Of a stretch of DNA of 64,000 bases, positions 55,801 through 64,000 are shown in pieces. The stretch spans positions 7,583,865 to 7,647,864 of the forward strand of contig OZ025243.1 of the NCBI GenBank assembly GCA_964019155.1, written 5' to 3'. The position numbers were made by a program, and so were the translations under genes. The notes under the pieces are model-generated. The model was not told the origin of the DNA. It saw only the letters and a list, made by a program, of their open reading frames with translations, and did not search any database. The first letter of the stretch is position 1. Each line of letters starts with the position of its first letter. Origin of the DNA: Osedax fenrisi. Taxonomy: Eukaryota > Annelida > Polychaeta > Sabellida > Siboglinidae.

Positions 55801-56643
55801 AACTGCAGTAGCATGATACCATCGCTACCTCCTGTATAACTAACACTGCAGCTATGGTAAAGTGCTTATACTAGACTGGTACTAACTGCAGTAGCATGAT
55901 ACCATCGCTACCTCCTGTATAACTAACACTGCAGCTATGGTAAAGTGCTTATACTAGACTGGTACTAGCTGCAGTAGCATGATACCATCGCTACCTCCTG
56001 TATAACTAACACTGCAGCTATGGCTAGTTGCTTATACGAGACTGGTACTAGCTGCAGTAGCATGATACCATCGCTACCTCCTGTATAACTAACACTGCAG
56101 CTATGGTAAAGTGCTTATACTAGACTGGTACTAATGCAGTAGCATGATACCATCGCTACCTCCTGTATAACTAACACTGCAGCTATGGTAAAGTGCTTAT
56201 ACTAGACTGGTACTAGCTGCAGTATCATGATACCATCGCTACCTCCTGTATAACTAACACTGCAGCTATGGTAAAGTGCTTATACTAGACTGGTACTAAT
56301 GCAGTAGCATGATACCATCGCTACCTCCTGTATAACTAACACTGCAGCTATGGCTAAGTGCTTATACTAGACTGGTACTAATGCAGTAGCATGATACCAT
56401 CGCTACCTCCTGTATAACTAACACTGCAGCTATGGCTAAGTGCTTATACGAGACCAGCACTAGCTGCAGTATCAGTATGACCTTTTGTATCGCCAACAGA
56501 GATGATTAAGTGATTATACTAACCGATACCAGCACGACTTTCTTAGTGCCTATTAATACTAGAAAATTCTCTATAGCGGAAACATCCGTGTGGTAGTCTT
56601 TAGGTCGGGAGCATTGCCTGAAGAACTCTTCGGTAGTGGACAT
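45927..56643 (-). CDS. PPCS: Phosphopantothenate-cysteine ligase, complete 8-exon gene
   Basis: Second enzyme of coenzyme A synthesis: joins cysteine to 4'-phosphopantothenate using a nucleoside triphosphate, as a cytosolic dimer. Exons (minus strand): 56643-56524, 53834-53746, 53278-53148, 52615-52500, 49160-49095, 48921-48802, 46745-46680, 46100-45927. All junctions are GT-AG with phases in register. The sum is 882 nt (293 aa; human 311). Motifs in order: TEEFFRQCSRPKDY, KKVVLVS joined to SGGTTVPLE, TVRFIDNFSVGTRGSTSAE, YFLEAGYAVIFLHR, DFTTLSDYLHLLQ, MFYLTAAVSDFYIPS, PEHKIQSGAG, LVPKMLLPLVRDWAPKAF, SFK joined to LETDTEML, ANILETR and a C-terminal EYHSTFIDS. These cover the nucleotide-binding, dimer and AAVSDF/HKIQS active-site regions of the eukaryotic enzyme. 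No key motif is missing. Introns are large and repeat-filled, and one contains an HMG-box gene. The gene converges on the Rab escort gene. Confidence 0.95.
46196..46662. repeat. 26/28-bp minisatellite (CACACATTGATGCATATAAACAGATG)
   Basis: About 17 copies with a variable CA stretch and small variants (ATAGATG, ACAGATG, TATGAAC). It lies in the PPCS intron 46101-46679, on the other side of the same 66-bp exon. The long Cys/Ile/Val-rich minus-strand open frames here are repeat translations. Confidence 0.93.
46748..47262. repeat. G-rich minisatellite (about 15-18-bp unit GGGGGTAAGTGTGTGT)
   Basis: About 30 copies of GTAAGTGTGTGTGGGGG with changing G-run length. On the PPCS strand it is C-rich and pyrimidine-biased, and it ends only a few bases from the acceptor of the 66-bp exon at 46680-46745. 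Repeated runs of four or more G could form G-quadruplexes. Confidence 0.93.
47371..47823 (-). CDS. HMG-box protein, single exon, nested in a PPCS intron
   Basis: A 150-residue open frame starting MAPKKTTTKARKSK: a basic, Lys/Ser/Pro/Ala-rich tail, then one HMG-box-like domain (about residues 55-125) with NSVYFFLHAL, KAIETWNNLPDVERSVYERL and RRDMKRYREQMQYYEY, then a basic end rich in Arg and Lys. HMG boxes bend DNA in chromatin. An upstream in-frame ATG at 47901 would add 26 residues, but the start at 47823 gives the usual basic HMG N-terminus. The frame has no introns, is much richer in G+C than its surroundings, and has an AATAAA (minus strand) about 60 bp after the stop. It lies wholly inside the PPCS intron 46746-48801, on the same strand. 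It could be a retrocopy or an unusual architectural protein; the subfamily is not recognised. Confidence 0.75.
   Translation of the reverse strand: MAPKKTTTKARKSKSSPKAGPASNPATSTPHASRSVIPHRSDEFEKLKFGEQPAPHRNSVYFFLHALNDIFPLASKAFVDKRTLSSKAIETWNNLPDVERSVYERLSRRDMKRYREQMQYYEYAMERRRKRLLCKSQSARGGRRLMRKRK
49271..49470 (+). mobile_element. tRNA-derived SINE, internally deleted copy
   Basis: The head is degraded (GTAGGACATGGGTTCTCGTC). The segment AAAACCACGGATGCCTTAAC is present, but the region from the CTTCGAAGG motif to the CTCCACC motif is deleted. AATAACAATAATAA tail. Confidence 0.8.
50849..50912. repeat. Short inverted repeat around TACATGTA
   Basis: CCAATATACCATCTG and CAGATGGGATATTGG are arranged around TTTACATGTAAA. 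A group of GTTGATATGTTGATACG repeats lies just before it. Confidence 0.7.
51281..51902. mobile_element. TTAA-flanked inverted-repeat element in a PPCS intron
   Basis: Left CTTAAGGGGATGCGATACA and right TGTAGTTCGTCCCCTTAAG give inverted ends GGGGA.G...TACA flanked by TTAA on both sides, the signature of piggyBac-type insertion. The 600-bp body is AT-rich and non-coding. Confidence 0.65.
52138..52410 (-). mobile_element. tRNA-derived SINE, full-length copy C
   Basis: Reverse orientation: GGTGGAGTCCTTACATCCCA at the left, and the tRNA-like head (CGCCTTAGCCAACTGAGCC) at the right. Lies in the PPCS intron 49161-52499. Confidence 0.9.
52785..52860. repeat. Long TA microsatellite (one of many)
   Basis: Pure or nearly pure (TA)n. 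Other long tracts lie at about 28463-28500, 36307-36362, 37489-37575, 52066-52110, 56860-56930, 57510-57570 and 59137-59186. The short open frames rich in Tyr and Ile over them are not genes. Confidence 0.95.
54013..54199. mobile_element. MITE with GTGTACACACC ends
   Basis: About 185 bp. The left end CTTAAGTGGTGTACACACCC and the right end, complementary to CTAAAGCCGTGTACACACCG, form roughly 30-bp inverted repeats including CTAGCAT. Inside, CGGCGACTTGTTACT occurs twice. It sits beside the 83-bp satellite, in the same intron. Confidence 0.75.
54250..56480. repeat. 83-bp satellite, about 27 copies, in PPCS intron 1
   Basis: Head-to-tail units of 83 bp (some 81-82 bp) are each marked by ATGATACCATCGCTACC and two CTGCAG sites. 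Two main types differ at GGTAAAGTGC versus GGCTAGTTGC, and at CTAACTGCAG versus CTAGCTGCAG or CTAATGCAG. The array lies wholly between PPCS exons 1 and 2. Neither strand keeps a long open frame. Confidence 0.95.
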
Positions 56644-56760
56644 ACTGATGGCGGGGGGGCGGGGGGTGGGGTTATAGTGACCGTGCGTACTTGTAACGTG
56701 GCTGTGATGGCGCGGATTCGTGCATCGGCTGTGTCATCAATCATTAATGAATGACTAGGG
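56644..56760 (-). promoter_or_regulatory. G+C-rich 5' region of PPCS with a long G-run
   Basis: Directly upstream of the PPCS start codon, 56651-56671 is almost all G on the plus strand (C on the gene strand) and contains a GGGGCGGGG GC-box-like core. The next 80 bp are CpG-containing, unlike the AT-rich flanks. This is probably the core promoter or 5' UTR; the transcription start is not visible. Confidence 0.5.
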
Positions 56761-56853
56761 TAACACAAGAGTAATATATATATATATATATATATAAGTG
56801 TATATGCATTTATCAATCATCATCATAGTATAATTCTCAGAAATATTAAACAA

Positions 56854-56933
<80 letters not shown>

Positions 56934-56949
56934 AGTATATATATGCATT

Positions 56950-57504
56950 TATCAATCACATTTTGTATAATTCTCAGTAATATTTAATTTATAAGTAGCG
57001 GAAAAAGAAATATTTTAAACATATTTTTATTTTATAATTAATTCACTATTCCATTATTGAAGTGCATTGATAATATATTTATGTGTTTGCAATATATAGC
57101 TAATACCTATTTATATCGAATTCCCGATTCTTATTTCAATAAAGAATATTAAAACATGTATGAATATTTATATAGATTTTAAAGTATAAAAATAGTAGTT
57201 ATGATAACTGCATATAATGTCATATAGCAGACTTAACATAATAATAAAATCGTAATACTTATTGAATTTAAACATAAATTAAACAAAAGTAGATACATTT
57301 CTATATTAAAACACACGGATTGCATGGGTGTCCACCTTAAACAATATAAATAATACCATTAATATGTCAAAGTAATGTATTATGAATACTAATATATGCT
57401 AATTTTAATAATATATTATGTTAAAATGGAATTAAGATTATAAATTCATATTGAAATAAGTATTATACCTACCTGTACGTATGTTGTTCAATTTATATGC
57501 ATAA

Positions 57505-57578
<74 letters not shown>

Positions 57579-57714
57579 TAATATATTTCTTTATTATGTA
57601 TATATAATATCTATTATATATTATGATGATAGAGATGAATATGATGACATTATTATATAGGGCACATTAACAAAGTGAGAATATTTCATAAGGACACACA
57701 AAAGATTATATAAT
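56950..57714. other. AT-rich stretch with long TA run, no gene seen
   Basis: Unique-looking AT-rich DNA with a (TA)n at 57510-57570. No coding or transposon signal. Confidence 0.5.
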
Positions 57715-58170
57715 TAAAAAATCATATACATTAAATAGATTAATAATGAGGTAGATATACAGGTAGATGTAGTAAAGCGATGAAGATCGGCTAGAGGAGA
57801 GATAGGAGTTAAGGTCGTTGGTAGTGAAGGAAACGTACAGACATATAGAACTGGTGGAATATGGGAGGGAATAACATAAAGATGGTATGATATAATATAA
57901 AGTACATTTAAGGAATTAGAGAGAAGATGGGGAAGCACAAGGAAGAGTTAGAGTGAAGTGAATGAACTACATATAGGAAGTAAGGCTGATTATAAGAGTA
58001 TAGAAGAATGCATAGATATATGATATATTTAAGACATTAATGGTAGGAGGAATAAGGAAGGTAGTAGAAACTGTATGTGTCTATTCGAGGAAGAATGGAT
58101 GAAGAAGGATTTTAGTAGATAATGAAGGAGAAGTATTCAATACAAGATCGGGTACTTATAATAGTACGTG
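57715..58170. other. Purine-rich stretch (plus strand)
   Basis: The plus strand is strongly A/G-biased for about 450 bp (repeated GAAGAA, GGAGAGA, AGGAAGG), unlike its AT flanks. All frames are cut by stops. It may be an old purine-rich repeat or a decayed exon cluster; no motif is recognised. Confidence 0.4.
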
Positions 58171-59133
58171 ATAGTTAATAATATATGATTATATACTTAC
58201 GAATACAATATAGTTAAAATAGGTGGTAGTGTTGGCAACTACATGAGTTGAGAAGGAATCAGCAGAGTCAAAGTAAATGATAATATGTTAAATTATAAAT
58301 ATATCTAATGTATATCAGAAGTTTAATATTAGTGTAGAATTTTCTCCATATTCATTATTGAATGGTAATATGTAATGATGGATATATGTATTAGTGATAA
58401 TATATGTATACATGTTGTATATACATATATGTCATGGATTATATAACAATAAGTAAATATGTGTGAATGACATATATATATATATATATATATGTATATT
58501 ACAAATATGTATGACATATATGTATGACATGTATTCGTAGTAATCTTATATGAACATAATAGAGAGTGCATACAGAAGTTTTCTTAGAACAGATCATAAT
58601 ATTCTACTTAACATATACATACACATACATACACACACATATACATACACACATACACATACATTCACTCATTAATCTCACTATATACATCATCTGAGAA
58701 TTATATAATAATCATGTTTAGAGATCATTATTTATAACTTATTACACACCAGAAGTTGTAATGAATATGTAATAATAATATAATATAATAATATTAAGCT
58801 TATATGAATTAATTAGTGAACATAATTATTTAAACTTGATTCACGATAATTGACATATTAATAAATAAAAACTGATATAATTGTAATAAATATAATACTA
58901 AGGATATGGCCTTGGACATCTTAGTAAAGTTAATTTAGTAGTCATAACCTCAGGCTCAATACTATTATAGTCATTTATTATCGGAGTGGAATAATTTAAT
59001 GATCACAATTTTATACAAATAAATATGTAATATATAATGTAGTAATCAAATTATACTTAAGTATTAATATATTTATAAATAATTTGATTTATATTTCTTA
59101 TTGAATCTCTTCTCATATATCTCTTCACATATA

Positions 59134-59190
<57 letters not shown>

Positions 59191-59770
59191 CTATTAAATA
59201 TATAGATAATCTTTTCACCTTGAATGTTTCCAACGAAATCATATAGCAACATTTATATACAATTCATAATTACGCATAAGATAATATCAAATATTTGTAT
59301 TCTCTTATCTTTAAAATATTTCTAACTAATAAATTTAAATAAAAACAAATATATGTAAAGTTACATCGTTATCTAACAAGGATTATATATGAAATTGTGA
59401 ATTTTATAAATATCATGTTCATTTTATTACTAAATCATAATTATAAATATTATTGTAGAAAGTTAAAGTACGATTCTCAAGTCATGTGACCCCTCTCTTA
59501 TATAATGTGAAGTCATTATATAAAGGTATATAACATTTTGTAATAGAAGATATATCAAATTCCTACATGTAATATAATGAGAGATAGACCTATGATAATT
59601 GCAGGACATAGTATAGGAAATAAGATAGAGTAGCAGTATTTTATATATGATTTATAGTTTTATAAGATGCCATATAAGTTACATTATGTTGACTGAATTA
59701 CTTTATGTTGGTAATAATAATAATAATAATTTATAATAAGTGTTTTTTATATATAAACATAAATAAAATA
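58171..59770. other. AT-rich stretch, microsatellites only
   Basis: (CATA)n-type repeats at 58610-58670, a (TA)n at 59137-59186 and a short (AAT)n at about 59710. No gene seen. Confidence 0.5.
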
Positions 59771-59774
59771 TTCT

Positions 59775-59850
59775 TTATTTTATTGCTTCTAAATTGCTTC
59801 GAAGTGAGACCAGGGAGACTTTTGTCCGTGATGTTGTTGTCATCCTGAAT
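59775..59850 (-). CDS. Possible 3'-terminal exon of an unidentified gene
   Basis: After a TATATACATTCAG acceptor the minus strand stays open for about 22 codons (MTTTSRTKVSLVS...EAIK in one frame), followed by a stop and overlapping AATAAA signals. It is G+C-richer than its surroundings. No partner exon was found upstream, so this is only a candidate. Confidence 0.25.
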
Positions 59851-60071
59851 GTATATACCATAGATTTATATTCTACCTTATTATACATATTAGACTGGTA
59901 TTCTACTGATATCCACTGTATTCTATTGAATCTACTGTTATCAGTATGAGTTCGGTAGGGGCATTATAGTAATGTTGTATATGGTATCAAGTAGTACACA
60001 GTAGATGTATGTGATACAATCATGTCAAGGTGTAGGATAATACAAACTTACTACATTGTTACAAAATACTT

Positions 60072-60330
60072 TGTTATTGTTATTGTGGTTAAGTACTTTT
60101 ATCCAGGAACTTAGATGAAGTAGTTACATATTACCAAATGGTTCTAATTACCTTTCTAAGCATCTCTCTCGTGTTAACAGTACCGGGTGTAAACGAGAGC
60201 TAATCATTTGTTCTACGCAGTTATATTAGATCATTTCAAAATATTATGTTAAGACCTATACTATTGGCTTTGAACAGCATCTTACTGCATGAGTGTTTGG
60301 TGAGTTAGTCTGATTTACCAAGCTATGGTA
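60072..60330 (-). mobile_element. tRNA-derived SINE, decayed copy
   Basis: Reverse orientation: TTGTTATTGTTATTGTGG tail, CAGGAACTTAGATGAAGT, then TAACGAGAGC-like and AAGACCTA motifs, and a poor tRNA-like head. Strongly diverged. Confidence 0.7.
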
Positions 60331-61028
60331 ATGCATGAGTTATTTAAGTCTGGGTTGTTTTCAAAATGGCATTCTATATGTTTATATATATTCATAGATA
60401 TATATATATATATATATATGTATTCCTAGATCTAAAATAATTTCATAATAGTATATGTAATGTGTCATTGCTATAATGTAGTTTATATCACTCTATAATA
60501 TTGTATCTATGATATATCAGAGAGTTCATTAATAGTGGTAACCTAGCAGATGATATTGTTTAGTTTCTCAAAAGGTTTATTAATATACTTATATGTCTAG
60601 TTAATATGTCTAGTTATAGAAATAATCCTGTTTGAAGAACTAATATCATGTATCGCATATGAATAATGGTTTCAATATCACAACAAAGCATAGCACATTA
60701 AAAACATGATTTACAATCTCTATGATTTAATGATTTAATGATAAACCCATTCGAAGTAGAGTGCATACGAATAGATTACAAATGATTTCCGTGTAATATA
60801 CAATACTCAGTGTTGTATACGCAGAAATCATGAGATTTAATATTAAAACACATTAGTAATAATTAGTATATCAATCAATGCATATTACTTATACTTATAT
60901 TGGAGTTAGTAAAGTATGTGTGTGTGTACTCTGATAAACATCATTTGACTTATTATAGACGTTAAGCATTGCTTACTAATACGTTTGAGAATACAACTTA
61001 AATATATTATATATATATATATATAAAA

Positions 61029-61314
61029 CCCTGTGTGGCTCAGTGGCTAAGGCGTCAGACACACAAGCAGTAGGACACAGGTTCGACCCTCGTCCGCACC
61101 ATTAAAATAGGTCTTAAAATATTATTTAGAAGTGATCTTATGTAATTGCGTATAATAAATTATCAACTCTCGTTAAAACCATGGATGCCTTAATATGAGA
61201 GCGGCTTCGAGCGGACATTAGAGCCATATATGGTTATAAGTGAAAACTTCATCTATAAACTTATAAGTTCCGGGATGTAAGGTCTCCACCAAAAAAAATA
61301 ACAACAATAACAAT
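61029..61314 (+). mobile_element. tRNA-derived SINE, full-length copy B
   Basis: Same head (CTGTGTGGCTCAGTGGCTAA), body and AACAATAACAAT tail as the 28.5-kb copy, with a few substitutions (GGTTCGACCC, GGTCTCCACC). Confidence 0.9.
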
Positions 61315-61721
61315 GTATATATTATATTATAATAAACCATATATATTATATATAGTTTAGTTATAACTAAATACATTACTGTATTAAAGTATAAAACGAA
61401 CATAGCTTAATTGAAATAGGTAATAGAAATAGGATATTATATAAGGAAGTTCCTAATAGGAACAAATAAATATAATTAGATAATCAAATAATAAATAGAA
61501 TTGTTAAAATATAATATAACAGCTATCAATCTATAATCAAACTAAGGCATATTGATAGGCATATCTGATAAATGTATAACTTCATTTCAATTGTCATATT
61601 CAAATCATTATCTATTGTTATAATATCATATTAATTATTATGTATATATATTATGTATAATAAATGAATTCGCTGAATTTCATAAATATTAGATTATATC
61701 TCAAGTATTATCAACTTAATG

Positions 61722-61753
<32 letters not shown>

Positions 61754-62499
61754 ATCTGCTGTATTTTAACTAAATATTAACAACATTACACGAATACTCT
61801 GCACGCTGAGAATGGTTACATCGATACATTATTCATGCATTCTTACAAACATTTGAAGCTATTTTATTGTTATAATATATATTATCATAACAATATTTCA
61901 GAATATTTGTGTAATGTGGGTAAGGGTACTGATACCCCTTTACAAATTAATATGTAATGAATAGGAATTTTTGCATTACAATAAATAACAATTTCTAAAT
62001 ATAATTTTGACTTAGATATATCATGGCCTCCTTTAGCTTCTAAAGAATCTAAAGGAAGTAATGTGTATATTCTAGATTGTATTATGAAAGTGTACTAAGG
62101 GAGTAACACTACACAAAAAGTTAAATATTTTTTCTTTCATGTCCTTTTTACAAAAATTAAAAAAAAAATAATTGTGTAAATTTCATATGTATAAAAAAAT
62201 ATATTTTTATTTAAATGACATATATATAACAAAATATATTATTTCTTACAATTATTAAAATAATCTGTACTTGATAGTAAATACATATTTATGAAAAAAA
62301 TGCATTTTTTTGGAAAACTTTTAATATAATCTAAAATTATTATATTTTATATTAAATTGTCATAAATTAAAAAATATACTACATTTGTATATGACTATTT
62401 TATTGTATTACATATAAACACTTTTATCATATATGATATATCATTAATAATATAAATATAATATATATACATAAATTTATATTTAATATATATTTATAT
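61315..62499. other. AT-rich stretch, no gene seen
   Basis: TA runs and homopolymer A/T runs; a short inverted CTTTAGCTTCTAAAG lies at about 62033-62047. No coding signal. Confidence 0.5.
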
Positions 62500-62912
62500 T
62501 TAATTTAAACTAACCTAAATCATACCAAATTATCAGATTTATATAATTAATTAACTAAATTTAATTTTAAGATTATCAATTATAATTATCAATATATTTA
62601 CTATTATAATAAATAAATTGTATTAGTAATATGAATATTTTTAAAATAGATTCTTTATATATTATAAAAATATACTAATATTAAAATAAATATTAGATAT
62701 TAAATATATATATATATATTTAATTTAAACTAACCTAAATCATACCAAATTATCAGATTTATATAATTAATTAACTTAATTTAATTTTAAGATTATCAAT
62801 TATAATTATCAATATATTTACTATTATAATAAATATATTGTATTACTAATATGAATATTTTTAAAATAGATTCTTTATATATTATAAAAATATACTAATA
62901 TTAAAATAAAAA
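62500..62912. repeat. 220-bp direct tandem duplication
   Basis: TAATTTAAACTAACCTAAAT begins at 62501 and again at 62721; the following roughly 190 bp match with few changes. Non-coding. Confidence 0.9.
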
Positions 62913-63835
62913 AAATAAAACTTATTCTTATATTAAATATGTTATCACATACAATGATTGTATATTTATTTTATAACATAGAACTCCTTCAATGTACAGT
63001 TAAACTATAGGGAGCATTAATGATATTAAAATAATATCCGAATATATAGTTAACTACTATAGTGAATATGAACAGAGTATGAATCAATGAATTTTTATCG
63101 TTTAAAAAACTCTCAATAACTTATCTGTTTATATTTTATAATGAGTGAATTTATATAAAAAGATAATCAAGTATAGATTAAGCATTCAGTAATATAATAA
63201 TATATTCTACTAGAACTACCTTTACATGAACTATTTGAATATTTGTCTTTGGTTGGATATAACTGTATTATCTCTACAACTTATACAAATAAATTATACT
63301 AATAGTATTATATTTTAGTATAAGTATACTAAACTTATTAGTCTATAAGTATTATTATATTAAATATATTAGGTATACTATTGTATTATACTACCTATTA
63401 TTACCTACCTATTAATTATATAATATATATATATATGAAGATTTTACTATTGCACTTGTATTTATTAAAATAATAAAAAATGTGGTTTTATGAGGTATTG
63501 GTACTATCAATGTATGTCGATATTCTCCATATAAATAATACAGATTACAATTAGAATATAATATATAGTTTATTAGGTAAACAATAATAATGAAGACAAA
63601 ATAAAAATATATTGATACCAAAACGACATGGTGTAACAATTAAAATTGGGTTTAAAATTAATTAAAAACTGCCTTTGAAGTAAATATATGAAGTAAAATA
63701 AAAACAACAGAAAGAAAATCAAAAATCTCATCTCCACCATAAATGATATCCTATATGATATAGTATTATGCTAAGTATATCGATGTTCAATATGTTTAAT
63801 ATATTTCATACGAGTTCTAAATAATATTGGGATCA
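62913..63835. other. AT-rich stretch, no gene seen
   Basis: Short open frames only. Lies left of the exon-like patch at 63.84 kb. Confidence 0.5.
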
Positions 63836-63841
63836 ATCCAG

Positions 63842-63921
63842 TAATCTGTACAGAGGTCTATTCGGAGGTCAGTTCGAGTTACAACCAATGTCATTCACTT
63901 TAAAAATCAACGGACATTCCA
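63842..63921 (+). CDS. Possible exon of an unidentified gene near the right edge
   Basis: Following ATCCAG at 63836-63841 the plus strand reads NLYRGLFGGQFELQPM and then SFTLKINGHS, ending at a GTAATAAGT donor. The codon pattern looks protein-like and the opposite strand is interrupted. The rest of the gene would lie outside the window. No family is recognised. Confidence 0.3.
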
Positions 63922-64000
63922 TGTAATAAGTACTCCGGTAATACTAAATGGTAACAGCCATATATACAGCAATATAATATATTATTTGTATGTAGTTGTA

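Noticed and set aside
56755..56955. Tyr/Ile-rich open frames upstream of PPCS
   Set aside because: Pure (TA)n translation.

Overview
The window is AT-rich nuclear DNA from an intron-rich animal, probably an invertebrate. All three main genes are split by spliceosomal GT-AG introns, and their products are eukaryotic (an SMN-complex subunit, a Rab escort protein, a CoA-pathway enzyme). The DNA carries animal-type LINE, SINE and MITE families and very many TA microsatellites. No species can be named from the sequence alone. Coding exons are mostly 45-190 bp, so a plain ORF scan misses nearly all of them; the gene models here were built by reading exons, splice sites and phases by eye.

Layout. 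1-13 kb: repeats (short tandem arrays, MITE-like inverted repeats, a decayed reverse-transcriptase fragment, a diverged satellite) plus one unidentified pair of exons on the minus strand near 3 kb. 13.4-15.3 kb: a 5'-truncated LINE with an almost intact reverse transcriptase. 15.6-33.1 kb, minus strand: a GEMIN5 orthologue of about 20 exons whose C-terminal third is not found next to the rest. 33.1-33.55 kb: a 426-bp gap between two divergent genes, with an NRF1-like palindrome. 33.55-45.71 kb, plus strand: a complete Rab escort protein gene (CHM/REP family, 16 exons) ending in a minisatellite-encoded tail of about 22 nine-residue repeats. 45.93-56.64 kb, minus strand: a complete phosphopantothenate-cysteine ligase gene (PPCS, 8 exons). 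One PPCS intron holds a single-exon HMG-box gene, and others hold a 2.2-kb 83-bp satellite and two strand-asymmetric minisatellites. The Rab escort and PPCS genes converge, and their poly(A) signals lie within 15 bp of each other. 56.7-64 kb: AT-rich DNA with SINE copies and a 220-bp tandem duplication; two possible exons of unidentified genes are noted.

The three genes work in unrelated housekeeping processes: snRNP assembly, Rab prenylation and coenzyme A synthesis. What unites the region is repeat load in introns. It has one tRNA-derived SINE family (seven copies or fragments), several terminal-inverted-repeat families (pogo-like, TTAA-type, a CGTACGAG family, others) and minisatellites that touch or enter exons. 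No CRISPR array, bacterial operon or viral gene was seen.
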